Below the pieces are notes generated by a model that was given only the letters and a program-made list of their open reading frames with translations, was not told the DNA's origin and searched no databases. Shown one piece after another: positions 39,971-48,948 of a stretch of 64,000 bases of DNA; the stretch's first letter is position 1, and every line of letters starts with the position of its first letter. The position numbers were made by a program, and so were the translations under genes. This DNA comes from Variovorax gossypii (GTDB taxonomy: Bacteria > Pseudomonadota > Gammaproteobacteria > Burkholderiales > Burkholderiaceae_C). Location of the stretch: contig NZ_RXOE01000008.1 in NCBI RefSeq assembly GCF_003965815.1, positions 124,001-188,000 of the forward strand, read 5' to 3'.

Positions 39971-40426
39971 TGAAGTGGCGTTCTTGAGCACGTAGTCGCA
40001 GGCCTTTTCCTTGACCTTCGACGACAGGCCCTTGAAGTTCAGCGACTTGCCGTCGCCGCCCTGCAGCAGGCCCTTGGCGCCGCTGGCGAAGCCGGTCTCC
40101 TGCTTCTTCTGCCCGGTGATCTTGGCGAGCAGCTTGTCCTTCACCGAGGCGGCGTCGCCGCCCAGGTAGTTGTTCTTCACGCAGTACTGCAGCACGCCGG
40201 CCGCGTTGCCCATGGTGCTGGTGCCGATGGCCGGCATCTTGAAGCCAAGGCTGCTGCCCAGGTTGCCGAGCGCCGATCCGCCTGTGCTGCTGCCTGCGCC
40301 GCCTTGCGAGTTGGCGGTGGCCGCCTCGCCGGCCTTTTCCTTCAGCTGGTCGAGCAGGTTGTTGGCTTGTGCCGAGGCGCCTGCGGCGAGCAGCGCCAGG
40401 GCGATGAGGGTGGAACGGGCGTGCAT
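39962..40426 (-). CDS. DUF2501 periplasmic protein (YjjA-like)
   Basis: 154-aa protein with signal peptide MHARSTLIALALLAAGASAQA, a Gly/Ser-rich linker (about 35-55), and the DUF2501 region MGNAAGVLQYCVKNNYLGGDAASVKDKLLAKI...VKEKACDYVLKNATSLI. Two cysteines probably form a disulfide. Function unknown. Monocistronic, no clear terminator. Confidence 0.85.
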   Translation of the reverse strand: MHARSTLIALALLAAGASAQANNLLDQLKEKAGEAATANSQGGAGSSTGGSALGNLGSSLGFKMPAIGTSTMGNAAGVLQYCVKNNYLGGDAASVKDKLLAKITGQKKQETGFASGAKGLLQGGDGKSLNFKGLSSKVKEKACDYVLKNATSLI

Positions 40427-40521
40427 GTTGTCCTCCTGTCGGTAGCGTGGTGGAAAGCGGCCACCAGCATAACGGAGACGCCGGGGCGAGGCCCCGGCTG
40501 CAGTCGCCCTCGCGCCTGTGC

Positions 40522-41886
40522 TTACTTCGAACGCGGCGGGCGCTTTTCGAGCAGCGGTGCGCTGGTGCCTTGCACGCCGACCAGGCCGAGCACCGTCACC
40601 AGCGAGTTCTGCGCGCCCTTCCAGCCGTCGGTCACGTCGATCCACTCGCTGAGCGCGTGGAAGCCGCCGGTCTTGCCGCCGCCGCCGATGATGATGGCCG
40701 GGATGCCCAGCGACATCGGCACGTTGGCGTCGGTGCTCGCGCCGGTCAGCAGCGTCTTGTGGCCGAAGGCCGCGTTCGAGCGCGTTGCGGCCTCGACGAT
40801 CACCGTGTCAGACTGCGTGCGGCCGCCCGGACGGTCGCCGATGAGCTTGGTGCTCACGCTCAGCGTGTTGACGTTCCAGCGCTTGTTCTCCTCGACCACG
40901 GCTTCGTCGATGGCGGCCAGGATCTTCTTCTCGGTCTCGAGCAGCGGCGCCATTTCGTCTGAGCGGATGTCGACCGCCATGCGCGCGTCGGGCGCGATGG
41001 TGTTCACCGAAGTGCCGCCGCCGACCGTGCCGACCGTGAACGTCGTCTTGGGGAAGCTCGGCGTGCGGATGTCGGCGATCTTCGCGATGGCGCGGCCCAT
41101 GCCGTGAATGGCGCTCGGCACCTGGCCGAAGGCGCCGTAGCTGTGGCCGCCGGGGCCCTTGAAGGTCACTTCGTAGCGGTGGCTGCCCGTGCCCAGCATC
41201 AGTACCGTGCCGTCGGCGGCGGGCTCCAGGCCGACCATGCCGTCGATGTCGAGGTTGTCGCGAAAGATCGCCTTGATGCCGCGCAGGTTGCCGAGCTCTT
41301 CCTCGCCCACGTTGCCCACGATGAGCAGGTCGCCCACGGTCTGGATCTTGTTGTCGTTCAGCACCTTGAGCCACGACAGCAGCACCGACAGGCCGCGCGT
41401 GTCGTCGGAGATGCCGGGTGCGTAGAGCTTGCCGTCGCGCTCCTTGACCTTCACGTCGGTGCCGGCGGGGAACACGGTGTCGAGGTGGGCGGAGATCAGC
41501 AGCTTCGGCCCGTTGCCCGTGCCCTTGCGCAGGCCGACCACGTTGCCTTCGGCGTCGATCTTCGCGTCCGTGAGGCCCAGCGCCTTCATGCGGGCCAGGA
41601 AGGCCTCGGCGCGCTTCTGCTCCTTGAAGGGCGGGGCCTCGATCTCGGTGAGCATCTTCAGGTCCTCGACCGAGCGGTCGTGGTCGGCCTTGACGGCCTC
41701 CAGCAGCTTCTGGATCGCGGGCGAGGCCATCAGCTGGGTGTAGGCCTTGTCCACTTCGGGCCGCACCTGCGTCGGCGTGGCGGCGACGGAGCCGCCCTGG
41801 GCATGGGCGATGCCGGTGGCCGCAGCGGCCAGGGCAAAGACGACCGAGGCGAGCGGGGCGAGGCGAAGCGGCGCGTGACGAGGCAT
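40522..41886 (-). CDS. Secreted M20-family metallopeptidase
   Basis: 454-aa exopeptidase/deacylase with a signal peptide ending GIAHAQ. Zinc ligands and catalytic residues are visible in SAHLDTVF, APGISDDTRG, VGEEELGN, GLEPAADG and the C-terminal GFHALSEW; the dimerisation (lid) domain begins at FKGPGGHSYGAFG. Peptidase T-like or carboxypeptidase G2-like activity is possible; substrate unknown. It is divergent from a LysR gene 157 bp away. Confidence 0.88.
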   Translation of the reverse strand: MPRHAPLRLAPLASVVFALAAAATGIAHAQGGSVAATPTQVRPEVDKAYTQLMASPAIQKLLEAVKADHDRSVEDLKMLTEIEAPPFKEQKRAEAFLARMKALGLTDAKIDAEGNVVGLRKGTGNGPKLLISAHLDTVFPAGTDVKVKERDGKLYAPGISDDTRGLSVLLSWLKVLNDNKIQTVGDLLIVGNVGEEELGNLRGIKAIFRDNLDIDGMVGLEPAADGTVLMLGTGSHRYEVTFKGPGGHSYGAFGQVPSAIHGMGRAIAKIADIRTPSFPKTTFTVGTVGGGTSVNTIAPDARMAVDIRSDEMAPLLETEKKILAAIDEAVVEENKRWNVNTLSVSTKLIGDRPGGRTQSDTVIVEAATRSNAAFGHKTLLTGASTDANVPMSLGIPAIIIGGGGKTGGFHALSEWIDVTDGWKGAQNSLVTVLGLVGVQGTSAPLLEKRPPRSK

Positions 41887-42043
41887 GGTGCGGGGATGTC
41901 CTTGTATTTGAGGCGAACCAGGTCGAGGTGAACGGCGCCGCGGAAGCTGGCCGGGTGCGGCGTCGTCAGCAATTCTTATGGCTGTGTTAGGCGCGCGCTC
42001 TGGTTTAATCTTCCGCGTTGTCAGTTTTTCTAACGAGGCTCCC

Positions 42044-42955
42044 ATGCGCCGCCACATTCCCAGCACCCGAGCGCTGCTGATATTCGACGCGGTGGCTCGC
42101 CACCACGGCGTCGGCAAGGCCGCCGAGGAGCTGTGCCTCACGCACAGCGCAGTGAGCCAGCAGCTGCGGCTGCTGGAGGAGCAGATCGGCGTGCGGCTCG
42201 TGCAGCGCACCGCGCGCGGCACTGAGCTCACCGAGGCCGGGCGGCGCTATCACGGGCAGATTTCCGGCGACCTGCTGCGGCTGCAGAACCACACGCTGGA
42301 AGCCATGGCGCAGCGCGCCGACGGCCTGCGCCTGCTGGTGGGCGCTGTGCCGGTGCTGGCCGAGGGCTGGCTCACGCCGCGGCTGCCCGAGTTCGTCTCG
42401 CGGAATCCGGGCTGCAGCCTGCACCTGCAGGTGTTCCCTACGCATCTCTACATGGAGGACCAGCCCTTCGACGTGGGCGTGCAGTACGACGACGCCGTAT
42501 GGCCGGGCGCGAATGCGCAGCCGTTGATGGGCGAATCCTGCGTCGCGGTGTGTTCTCCCCGGGCGAAGGGGCGCGCGGCCATGGCTCGGGGTGACTTCCG
42601 CGCGGCACAGCTGCTGCAACTGCGCACGCGCATGGGGGCGTGGGAGGAGTGGTTCGGGCAGGTCCCGAACCTGCGCGCGCCGGACAACCTGGTGGCGGGG
42701 CACCGCTTCGACCTGTTCTCGTCGCTGGTCGCGGCGGTGCGGGCGGACCTCGGCGTGGGGCTCGTGCCCGACTACTTCGTGGAGCGCGAACTGCGTTCGG
42801 GTGAACTGGTGCTGGCCTGCCCGCATCGTGCACCCTCGAGCCGGGGCTACAGCGTGTTCGTGGCGCCAAGCCGCACGGATGACCTGCTGGTCGGCGCCTT
42901 CGTGGCATGGCTGCGCGCGGCGGCCGCGCCGCCAGTGCAGGCGGTGGCCGCCTAG
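42044..42955 (+). CDS. LysR-family transcriptional regulator (GcvA-like)
   Basis: 303-aa LTTR with HTH at about 5-60 (RALLIFDAVARHHGVGKAAEELCLTHSAVSQQLRLLEEQIGVRLVQRTARGTELTE), the GcvA/AmpR-like subgroup. Divergent from the M20 peptidase, which it may control. Its stop overlaps the convergent ketosynthase stop by four bases. Confidence 0.92.
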   Translation: MRRHIPSTRALLIFDAVARHHGVGKAAEELCLTHSAVSQQLRLLEEQIGVRLVQRTARGTELTEAGRRYHGQISGDLLRLQNHTLEAMAQRADGLRLLVGAVPVLAEGWLTPRLPEFVSRNPGCSLHLQVFPTHLYMEDQPFDVGVQYDDAVWPGANAQPLMGESCVAVCSPRAKGRAAMARGDFRAAQLLQLRTRMGAWEEWFGQVPNLRAPDNLVAGHRFDLFSSLVAAVRADLGVGLVPDYFVERELRSGELVLACPHRAPSSRGYSVFVAPSRTDDLLVGAFVAWLRAAAAPPVQAVAA

Positions 42956-44160
42956 GCGCGCTTGAAAAGCAGCACCGAGTTCGTGCCGCCGAAGGCGAAC
43001 GAGTTGCTGACGGCGGCTTCGAGCGACGGTGCTGCCGCGTCGTCCTGCGTCACGAGGTTGAGCTGGCAGTCGGGGTCGATCTCGCGGCAGTTCGCGTTGG
43101 GCGGCAGCTGCCGCTGGTTCAGCGCGAGCACGGTGACGAGCGCCTCGATGGCGCCCGCCGCACCGAGCATGTGGCCATGCAGCGCCTTGGTGGAGCTCAC
43201 GCGCAGCGCGTCGAGATCGTCGCCCCACACCTCGGCCAGCGCGTTGCGCTCGACCACGTCGCCGATGCGCGTTGCCGTGCCGTGGGCGTTGCAGTAACCC
43301 ACGTCGCGCGGCTGCAGTCCGGCCGTGCGCAACGCGGCGCGCAGCGCGCGGGCCTGGCCCGGCGAGTCGGGCTTGGTGAGATGGGTGGCATCGCTGCTCA
43401 GGCCCCAGCCGGCCAGCGTGGCGTAGCTGCGGGCGCCGCGCGCGCGTGCGCGTTCTGCCGATTCGAGGATCAGGAAGGCCGCGCCTTCACCGAGTACGAA
43501 GCCGCTGCGGTCGGTGGCGAAGGGCCGCACCGCGCCGGCAGCCTCGCCGGGCTGGAAGCTGGCCAGCGTCTGCATGGCCTGCCAGGCCACCACCACGCCC
43601 GGCACGATCAGCGCCTCGCTGCCGCCGGCAATGGCGAAGTCGACTTCGCCGCGCTGCACGGCCTTGGCCGCCTCGGCGATCGCGACCGACGACGAGGCGC
43701 AGGCGACCGAATAGGTGAGCACCGGGCCCTGCACGCCCTGGCGCATTGCCACATGGGCGGCCGGCGCGTTGGGCATGAAGGCGGGAATGGTGAGCGGCGA
43801 CACGCGGCCGTTGCCGCGGTAGGCCGCCTCGAGTGCCGCGGCTCCGCCCATGCCGCAGCCGGAGAAGACGCCGACGCGCTCGGGGTCGGCATCTGAAACG
43901 GCCAGGCCCGCGTCGCGCATCGCCAGGTCGGCGGCGGCCACGGCCAGCTGGCTCACGCGGTCGACGCCGGCGAGCTGCAGCTTGGTGAACCAGCGGGTTT
44001 CGTCGAATGCCGCGGTGGCCGCGGCTGCCGGCTTGGGCAGGTCGGGAAAGACGGGCTGTATGGCGGAGCGGCCCTGCAGCAGGGCCTGGAACAGGGCGCC
44101 GGGTTCGTCGCCATGCGGTGCGACGACACCCAGCCCGGTGACTGCGACCTCGTGGTTCAC
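42952..44160 (-). CDS. Beta-ketoacyl-ACP synthase (KAS II/FabF type)
   Basis: 402-aa condensing enzyme with an intact Cys-His-His triad: Cys154 in YSVACASSSVA, His293 in NAHGTAT and His330 in STKALHGHMLGAAG. Ends SNSFAFGGTNSVLLFKRA. The start is GTG at 44160, overlapping the ACP stop (GTGA). It is a second, dedicated KAS rather than the housekeeping fabF, since no fabD/G/acpP genes surround it; partners are the adjacent ACP and a PAP2 membrane enzyme. Confidence 0.93.
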   Translation of the reverse strand: MNHEVAVTGLGVVAPHGDEPGALFQALLQGRSAIQPVFPDLPKPAAAATAAFDETRWFTKLQLAGVDRVSQLAVAAADLAMRDAGLAVSDADPERVGVFSGCGMGGAAALEAAYRGNGRVSPLTIPAFMPNAPAAHVAMRQGVQGPVLTYSVACASSSVAIAEAAKAVQRGEVDFAIAGGSEALIVPGVVVAWQAMQTLASFQPGEAAGAVRPFATDRSGFVLGEGAAFLILESAERARARGARSYATLAGWGLSSDATHLTKPDSPGQARALRAALRTAGLQPRDVGYCNAHGTATRIGDVVERNALAEVWGDDLDALRVSSTKALHGHMLGAAGAIEALVTVLALNQRQLPPNANCREIDPDCQLNLVTQDDAAAPSLEAAVSNSFAFGGTNSVLLFKRA

Positions 44161-44399
44161 GCGGCTTTCGCGGCCCTGACCTTGTCGACCAGCAGCGCGA
44201 GTTCGGCCAGGGTGTCGATGCTCGCGTCCTCGTCGGGCATGGTGATGCCGAAATGGTCTTCGATGGCGAACAGAAACTCGGCGAGGGCCAGCGAATCGAG
44301 TCCGCCGGTTTCACGCATGGAGGCGTGAGGGTCGAGCTTCGACGGTTCGATGCCGTACTTCTCGTGGATCAGGTCCTGCAATTCCTTCAGCGAACTCAT
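44157..44399 (-). CDS. Acyl carrier protein
   Basis: 80-aa acidic carrier with the phosphopantetheine serine Ser36 in GGLDSLALAEFLFAIEDHFGI (DSL motif). It differs from housekeeping AcpP (no DLGADSLDTVE), indicating a specialised carrier. ATG 44399 is chosen because the upstream residues lack helix I character. Coupled by overlap to the KAS gene. Confidence 0.92.
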   Translation of the reverse strand: MSSLKELQDLIHEKYGIEPSKLDPHASMRETGGLDSLALAEFLFAIEDHFGITMPDEDASIDTLAELALLVDKVRAAKAA

Positions 44400-44495
44400 C
44401 GTGCAATGCCTGTCGTCGTGTGCCGTCCGATCGATCGCCGCCCTGTGCGGTCCTTGAGTCAATCGATCCCTTCCTCGTCGGCCAGTGGTGAGTGG

Positions 44496-45230
44496 TCAGT
44501 GTTTACGGATGATATCCGCTCCCACGCAAGGGGAATCCCTGCGCTCGCGCGCGCCCGGCCGCCAGCGCATCGAGGGTAGGGCGAACGCCATACCCAGCAG
44601 CGCCCCGGCCGCCACGTCGAGCGCCACGTGCTGCTTGACCGCCAGCGTCGAATAGGCGATGGCGGCGAACCAGGCCCAGTTCAGCACACGCCAGAAGGCC
44701 GGCGTGCGCGCCTCGCGCAGCACGTCCTCGATGCGGATGGCGGTGAAGATGGCCACCGCCACGTGCATCGACGGGCAGGCATTGCCCGCCGCGTCCACGC
44801 CCTGCAGCATCGCGAAGCCCGGGTAGCCGGAGACGTCGATGGCCAAAGGGGGTATCTGGGTCGGCCAGAAGTAGAAGATGCCCAGGCCGGTGACGCACAG
44901 CCCCCCGATCCACAGCCCGTAGACCACCAGTTCGCGGAAGGTGAGCTGCAGCCCCGGCGCGATGCCCACGTACACCCAGAGCGAGAGGTACGGGCCCAGC
45001 AGGAAGGCCTGGAACGGGATCAGGTGGTCCAGCGGCGTCAACGGCATCACGACGATCGGGAACGACGGATTGCGCAGCAGGTGGAAGTAGCCGATGAAGA
45101 ACAGCCACGTGAAGACCGTGGTGCCGACCGCCTTCAGCAGGAAATGGCGGCGCACGCGCAGCCAGATGTCGGCGGTCCATGTGGGCGGCCTGGCGCCGGA
45201 TGCTGCGTTCAGGGAGATCGGTGAGTGCAT
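44496..45230 (-). CDS. PAP2-superfamily membrane phosphatase/phosphotransferase
   Basis: 244-aa protein with about five or six hydrophobic segments. Catalytic motifs C2 and C3 are seen as ACPSMHVAVA and YSTLAVKQHVALDVAAG. The C1 motif KX6RP of ordinary lipid phosphatases is not visible. The PSMH form and the KQHxxxD motif resemble the Aur1/inositol-phosphotransferase branch (PAP2_3), which moves phospho-head groups between lipids. It is the first gene of a PAP2-ACP-KAS operon. Confidence 0.85.
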   Translation of the reverse strand: MHSPISLNAASGARPPTWTADIWLRVRRHFLLKAVGTTVFTWLFFIGYFHLLRNPSFPIVVMPLTPLDHLIPFQAFLLGPYLSLWVYVGIAPGLQLTFRELVVYGLWIGGLCVTGLGIFYFWPTQIPPLAIDVSGYPGFAMLQGVDAAGNACPSMHVAVAIFTAIRIEDVLREARTPAFWRVLNWAWFAAIAYSTLAVKQHVALDVAAGALLGMAFALPSMRWRPGARERRDSPCVGADIIRKH

Positions 45231-45292
45231 GGTGTTTGTCGGCCGCCGATCTTGCCAGAGCGCCGTGAAGCACCCGCCGCTGCGTCGCCGTG

Positions 45293-46171
45293 TCAGGCGG
45301 GCGCGGGCCGCTTGCGGTGCTGGAACGAGGTGGGCGAGCGGCCTGTGGCGGCCTTGAACATCGCGCAGAAGGCGCTGTCGGTGGCGTAGCCGCTGGCGGC
45401 GGCCACCTGGCTCACCGCCATGCCGCGCGCCAGCAGCGGCAGCGCGTGCGCCATCACGGCCTGCTGGCGCCACTGCTGCCAGCTCATGCCGAGCTGGTCG
45501 CGGAACAGGCGCGCCACCGTGCGCTCGCTGGCGCCGATGGCGGCGGCGCGCTCGGCCAGCGTGGCGCGGTCGGCCGGGTTGCGCAGCAGCGTCTCGCAGA
45601 GCTGGCGCAAGCGTTTGTCGGTGGGCAGCGGCACGTCGATGCGGATCTGCGTGGCGCGCTCCAGCTCGTCGACCAGCAGCGGCGCGATCATGCGTTCGCG
45701 CTGCGGCGCATGCGCGTCGGCCGGCGGCAGGCCGTCGGGCGTGGTGTCGAGCGCGAGCATCAGCGCGCGCAGCAGGGGGCTGATCTCGAGCACCTCGCAC
45801 TTCTCCCACGAGGGCGCGATCCAGGCGTGCAGGTAGACGGTGCGCAGTTCCGCGTCCTCGATCAGCGTGATGCTGTGCGGCATGTTGGCCGGCACCCAGA
45901 GCGCCCGCGAGGGCGGCACGATGTAGCTGCCGTCCTGCGTGCTCAGGCGGATCACGCCGCGCGTGGAAAAGGTGAGCTGCGGCCACGGGTGCTCGTGCAG
46001 CTCGACGAGCGTGTCGGCGCTCAGGAAATGCTCCTTGGCGCGCAGCGGCCGCACCGCGTCGGGGGCGTAGAGGTGCGGCGTGAGGGAGGCAACGCTGTTG
46101 ATCGGGGTGGGCCCGCGCAGCCTGGCGGCGGACGCGGCGCTCCTTGGGGGGGATGAGGCGGCGCTTGGCAT
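45293..46171 (-). CDS. AraC-family transcriptional regulator
   Basis: 292-aa regulator: N-terminal cupin sensor (FLSADTLVELHEHPWPQLTFSTRGVIRLSTQDGSYIVPPSRALWVPANMPHSI) and C-terminal double HTH (ATLAERAAAIGASERTVARLFRDQLGMSWQQWRQQAVMAHALPLLARGMAVSQVAAASGYATDSAFCAMFKAATGRSPTSF). Divergent from an MFS exporter 89 bp away, its likely target. ATG 46171. Confidence 0.93.
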   Translation of the reverse strand: MPSAASSPPRSAASAARLRGPTPINSVASLTPHLYAPDAVRPLRAKEHFLSADTLVELHEHPWPQLTFSTRGVIRLSTQDGSYIVPPSRALWVPANMPHSITLIEDAELRTVYLHAWIAPSWEKCEVLEISPLLRALMLALDTTPDGLPPADAHAPQRERMIAPLLVDELERATQIRIDVPLPTDKRLRQLCETLLRNPADRATLAERAAAIGASERTVARLFRDQLGMSWQQWRQQAVMAHALPLLARGMAVSQVAAASGYATDSAFCAMFKAATGRSPTSFQHRKRPAPA

Positions 46172-46260
46172 GGTTTCGACAAATGTTGTCGCTGTATCGC
46201 CATTCTGCCGCTTCCCCGCCGCATAGCATCGGTGCCCGCCCCGTTTTTTTGTAGCAATCC

Positions 46261-47526
46261 ATGTCTTCAACCTCGCCCACGAGCGCCGCTTCCTCCTCTC
46301 CCCAGACAACCCTGCGCACCGACGCCAAGCTCATCGGGCTGGTCGGCCTGGCCCATGCGGTCAGCCACTTCAGCCAGCTCATCCTGGCGCCGCTGTTCCC
46401 GTGGCTGAAGGACGCGTTCAACGTGAGCTATGTCGAGCTGGGCGCGGTGCTCACCGTGTTCTTCGTGGTCTCCTGCATCGTGCAGGCGGCTTCGGGCTTC
46501 ATCGTCGACAAGCTGGGGCCGCGGCCGGTGCTGTTCGTCGGACTCGGGGCGCTGGGGCTGGCGGCCTTCGGCTACTCGGTGGCCCAGAGCTACTGGATGC
46601 TGCTGGTGTGCGCGGTTGTCGGTGGCATCGGCAACGGCGTGTTCCACCCGGTCGACTACACGCTGTTCAACCGCAAGGTCGCGCCGACCCGCCTGGGCCA
46701 TGCCTACAGCGTGCACGGCATCACGGGCAGCCTGGGCTGGGCGCTGGCGCCGGCCTTCGTGGTGCCGATCGCCATCGCCTTCTCGTGGCGCGTGGCGCTG
46801 GCCTCGGCCGGCGCGGTGGCGCTGCTGGTGCTGCTGGTGCTGTGGGTCTACCGCAGCGTGCTGTCGCTCGACGCGGCGGCCGTGCACAAGGCCACGGGGC
46901 AGGGCGAGCACGCACCCGCCGGCGGCGAGTTCGACTTCCTGCGCATCCCGGCCGTGTGGATGTGCTTTGGTTTCTTCTTCTTCTATGCCGTGGTGATCAG
47001 CGTGGTGCAGACCTTCGCGCCCGTGGCCGCGGGGCACCTGCACGCCGTGCCGGTGGCGCTGGTGGCGGTGTGCCTCACGGTCTACATGGTGGCGAGCGCC
47101 GCGGGCATGGTGGTGGGCGGCTTCCTGGCTTCCGATCCCTCGCGCTGCGAGCGCATCGTGGGCGTGGGCTTCGGCGTCGCCGCTGCGCTGGCTCTCGCGC
47201 TGGCCTTCGCCGACTTTCCGCCGATCGTGGTGCCGGTGCTCTTCGGTGCCATGGGCTTCGTCTCGGGCGTCGCGGGCCCGTCGCGCGACCTGCTGGTGAA
47301 GAAATCGACCCCGCCCAATGCGACCGGGCGCGTCTACGGCGTGGTGTACGCCGGCCTCGACATCGGACAGGCCGTGGCGCCGCTGGTGTTCGGCCGGCTC
47401 ATGGACCACGGCCAGTACACCAGCGTGATCGTGGGCCTGGCGCTGGTGCAGGGCGTGCTGATCGCCAGTGCCTTCAACGTGCGTCGCGTGCGGCGCACGG
47501 CGCTGGTGGTGCCGGCCTCCGCCTGA
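46261..47526 (+). CDS. MFS transporter
   Basis: 421-aa 12-helix major-facilitator protein. The cytoplasmic loop 2-3 motif is DKLGPRP. It resembles the Fsr/NreB-like efflux group by SHFSQLILAPLFPWLKDAFNVSYVELGAVLTVFF. Substrate unknown. Divergent from the AraC regulator. Confidence 0.9.
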   Translation: MSSTSPTSAASSSPQTTLRTDAKLIGLVGLAHAVSHFSQLILAPLFPWLKDAFNVSYVELGAVLTVFFVVSCIVQAASGFIVDKLGPRPVLFVGLGALGLAAFGYSVAQSYWMLLVCAVVGGIGNGVFHPVDYTLFNRKVAPTRLGHAYSVHGITGSLGWALAPAFVVPIAIAFSWRVALASAGAVALLVLLVLWVYRSVLSLDAAAVHKATGQGEHAPAGGEFDFLRIPAVWMCFGFFFFYAVVISVVQTFAPVAAGHLHAVPVALVAVCLTVYMVASAAGMVVGGFLASDPSRCERIVGVGFGVAAALALALAFADFPPIVVPVLFGAMGFVSGVAGPSRDLLVKKSTPPNATGRVYGVVYAGLDIGQAVAPLVFGRLMDHGQYTSVIVGLALVQGVLIASAFNVRRVRRTALVVPASA

Positions 47527-47575
47527 GTCTGCGGCCCACGCGGCTGAACGAAGTGCGGTCGATATCATCGACCGC

Positions 47576-48328
47576 ATGCAAGCCTTGTATGTCTATGTGG
47601 TCGCCGGCGCCGTGCTGGCGGGTTTCGTGCAGGGCCTGTCGGGCTTTGCGTTCGGCCTGGTGGCGATGTCCGTCTGGGCGTGGACCCTGGAGCCACAGCT
47701 TGCCGCCGTGCTCGCCTTGTTCGGGGCGCTGACGGGGCAGGTGATTGCCGCGGTCACCGTGCGGCGCTCCTTCGACAAGAGCGTTCTCTGGCCCTTCGTG
47801 CTCGGCGGGTTGGTCGGGGTGCCGTTCGGCGTTTGGCTGCTGCCGCACCTCGATCTTGTCGTCTTCAAGCTTTGTCTCGGTGTGTTGCTGGTGCTGTGGT
47901 GCCCTGCGATGCTGATGTCGCAGCATCTGCCGAAGGTCGAGTTCGGGGGGCGCGCGGCTGATGCTGTGGCTGGTGCCATCGGGGGAGCTATGGCGGGCAT
48001 CGGAGGGTTCTCGGGGACCATTCCTACGCTGTGGTGCACGTTGCGTGGGTTTCAGCGGGATACGCAGCGGGCTGTGATCCAGAACTTCAATTTGTCGATG
48101 TTGCTGGTGGCGTTCGGGATTCACGTTTTCAGCGGGAATATCGGGCGGGCTGTTGTGCCGTTGCTGGGGGTTGTTGCGCTGGCGGTTGCTGTGCCTGTTT
48201 TGTTGGGGGCTCGGCTTTATATCGGGATCAGTGAAGGGGCGTTTCGGAAGGTTGTTTTGGGGTTGTTGACGGCTTCCGGGGTGGCTTTGTTGGCTTCTGC
48301 TGTTCCTGCTTTGTTGGCTCGTGGCTGA
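47576..48328 (+). CDS. TSUP-family (TauE/SafE) membrane transporter
   Basis: 250-aa protein with eight hydrophobic segments and the TSUP duplicated pattern: GFVQGLSGFAFGLVAMSVWAW in the first half and IGGFSGTIPTLWCTLRGF in the second. It exports or imports sulfonates, sulfoacetate or other small anions. From about 47990 to the stop the coding strand becomes C-poor and T-rich (many GTT, TTG, GCT, GGG codons), unlike the first half and unlike the MFS gene before it. Confidence 0.88.
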   Translation: MQALYVYVVAGAVLAGFVQGLSGFAFGLVAMSVWAWTLEPQLAAVLALFGALTGQVIAAVTVRRSFDKSVLWPFVLGGLVGVPFGVWLLPHLDLVVFKLCLGVLLVLWCPAMLMSQHLPKVEFGGRAADAVAGAIGGAMAGIGGFSGTIPTLWCTLRGFQRDTQRAVIQNFNLSMLLVAFGIHVFSGNIGRAVVPLLGVVALAVAVPVLLGARLYIGISEGAFRKVVLGLLTASGVALLASAVPALLARG

Positions 48329-48379
48329 GGTTTGTTGGTTGTTTGCTTTCCGAGGCCGGGAGTTCCGCCCGGCGGCGGA

Positions 48380-48413
48380 CCTACTTTCTTTTGCTTCGCC
48401 AAAAGAAAGTAGG
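48380..48413. repeat. Left hairpin of the inverted-repeat element
   Basis: CCTACTTTCTTTTG (48380-48393) pairs perfectly with CAAAAGAAAGTAGG (48400-48413); loop CTTCGC. A 14-bp stem. Confidence 0.92.
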
Positions 48414-48914
48414 CAAAGAAAAGGCGACCCCACTGTCTGCGACCCCTTCGCTGTGCGAAGGGGCAACCTGCGGTGCTCGCGTTTCGCGGGGTCTCGCAGA
48501 ACTCGCTTCGCTCAAACAGCTGCGATCCCTGATCCGCGAAACGCTGCGCTCCTCGGCGCAGCCAGAGGGAGGGGAGATGTGCGGGCCTTTGCTTCGCTCG
48601 GCCCCCAAGGCACAGCAAACGCTTCGCGCCTGCTGTGCTTGGAATAGAGCGTAGTGTCTGCAGGAGTCGCGGGGACTCAATATGTGGCCGAGCGAAGCGA
48701 AGGCCAATCCAGGCTGTTCAGAAGGCCGAGCGCAGCGATGGCCTGCTCGGTCTCCAACTCCCTTCTGGCTGCGCCGAGGAGCGCAGACGTAGGAGGGATA
48801 AGGGCCGCAGCTGTTTGAGCGAAGCGAGTTCTGCGGACCCCCTCCTACGTCGAGCACCGCAGGTTGCCCGTAGCGCAGCGAAGGGACGCAGACAGTAGGG
48901 TCGCCTTTCTTTTG

Positions 48915-48948
48915 CCTACTTTTCTTTGGCGAAGCAAAGAAAAGTAGG
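48915..48948. repeat. Right hairpin of the inverted-repeat element
   Basis: CCTACTTTTCTTTG (48915-48928) pairs perfectly with CAAAGAAAAGTAGG (48935-48948); loop GCGAAG, the complement of the left loop. The C position inside the T-run differs from the left hairpin, but pairing is preserved in both. Confidence 0.92.

Noticed and set aside
42952-44160. Polyketide synthase cluster
   Set aside because: Only a single KAS and ACP, with no AT, KR, TE or multidomain protein; a lipid-type operon fits better.
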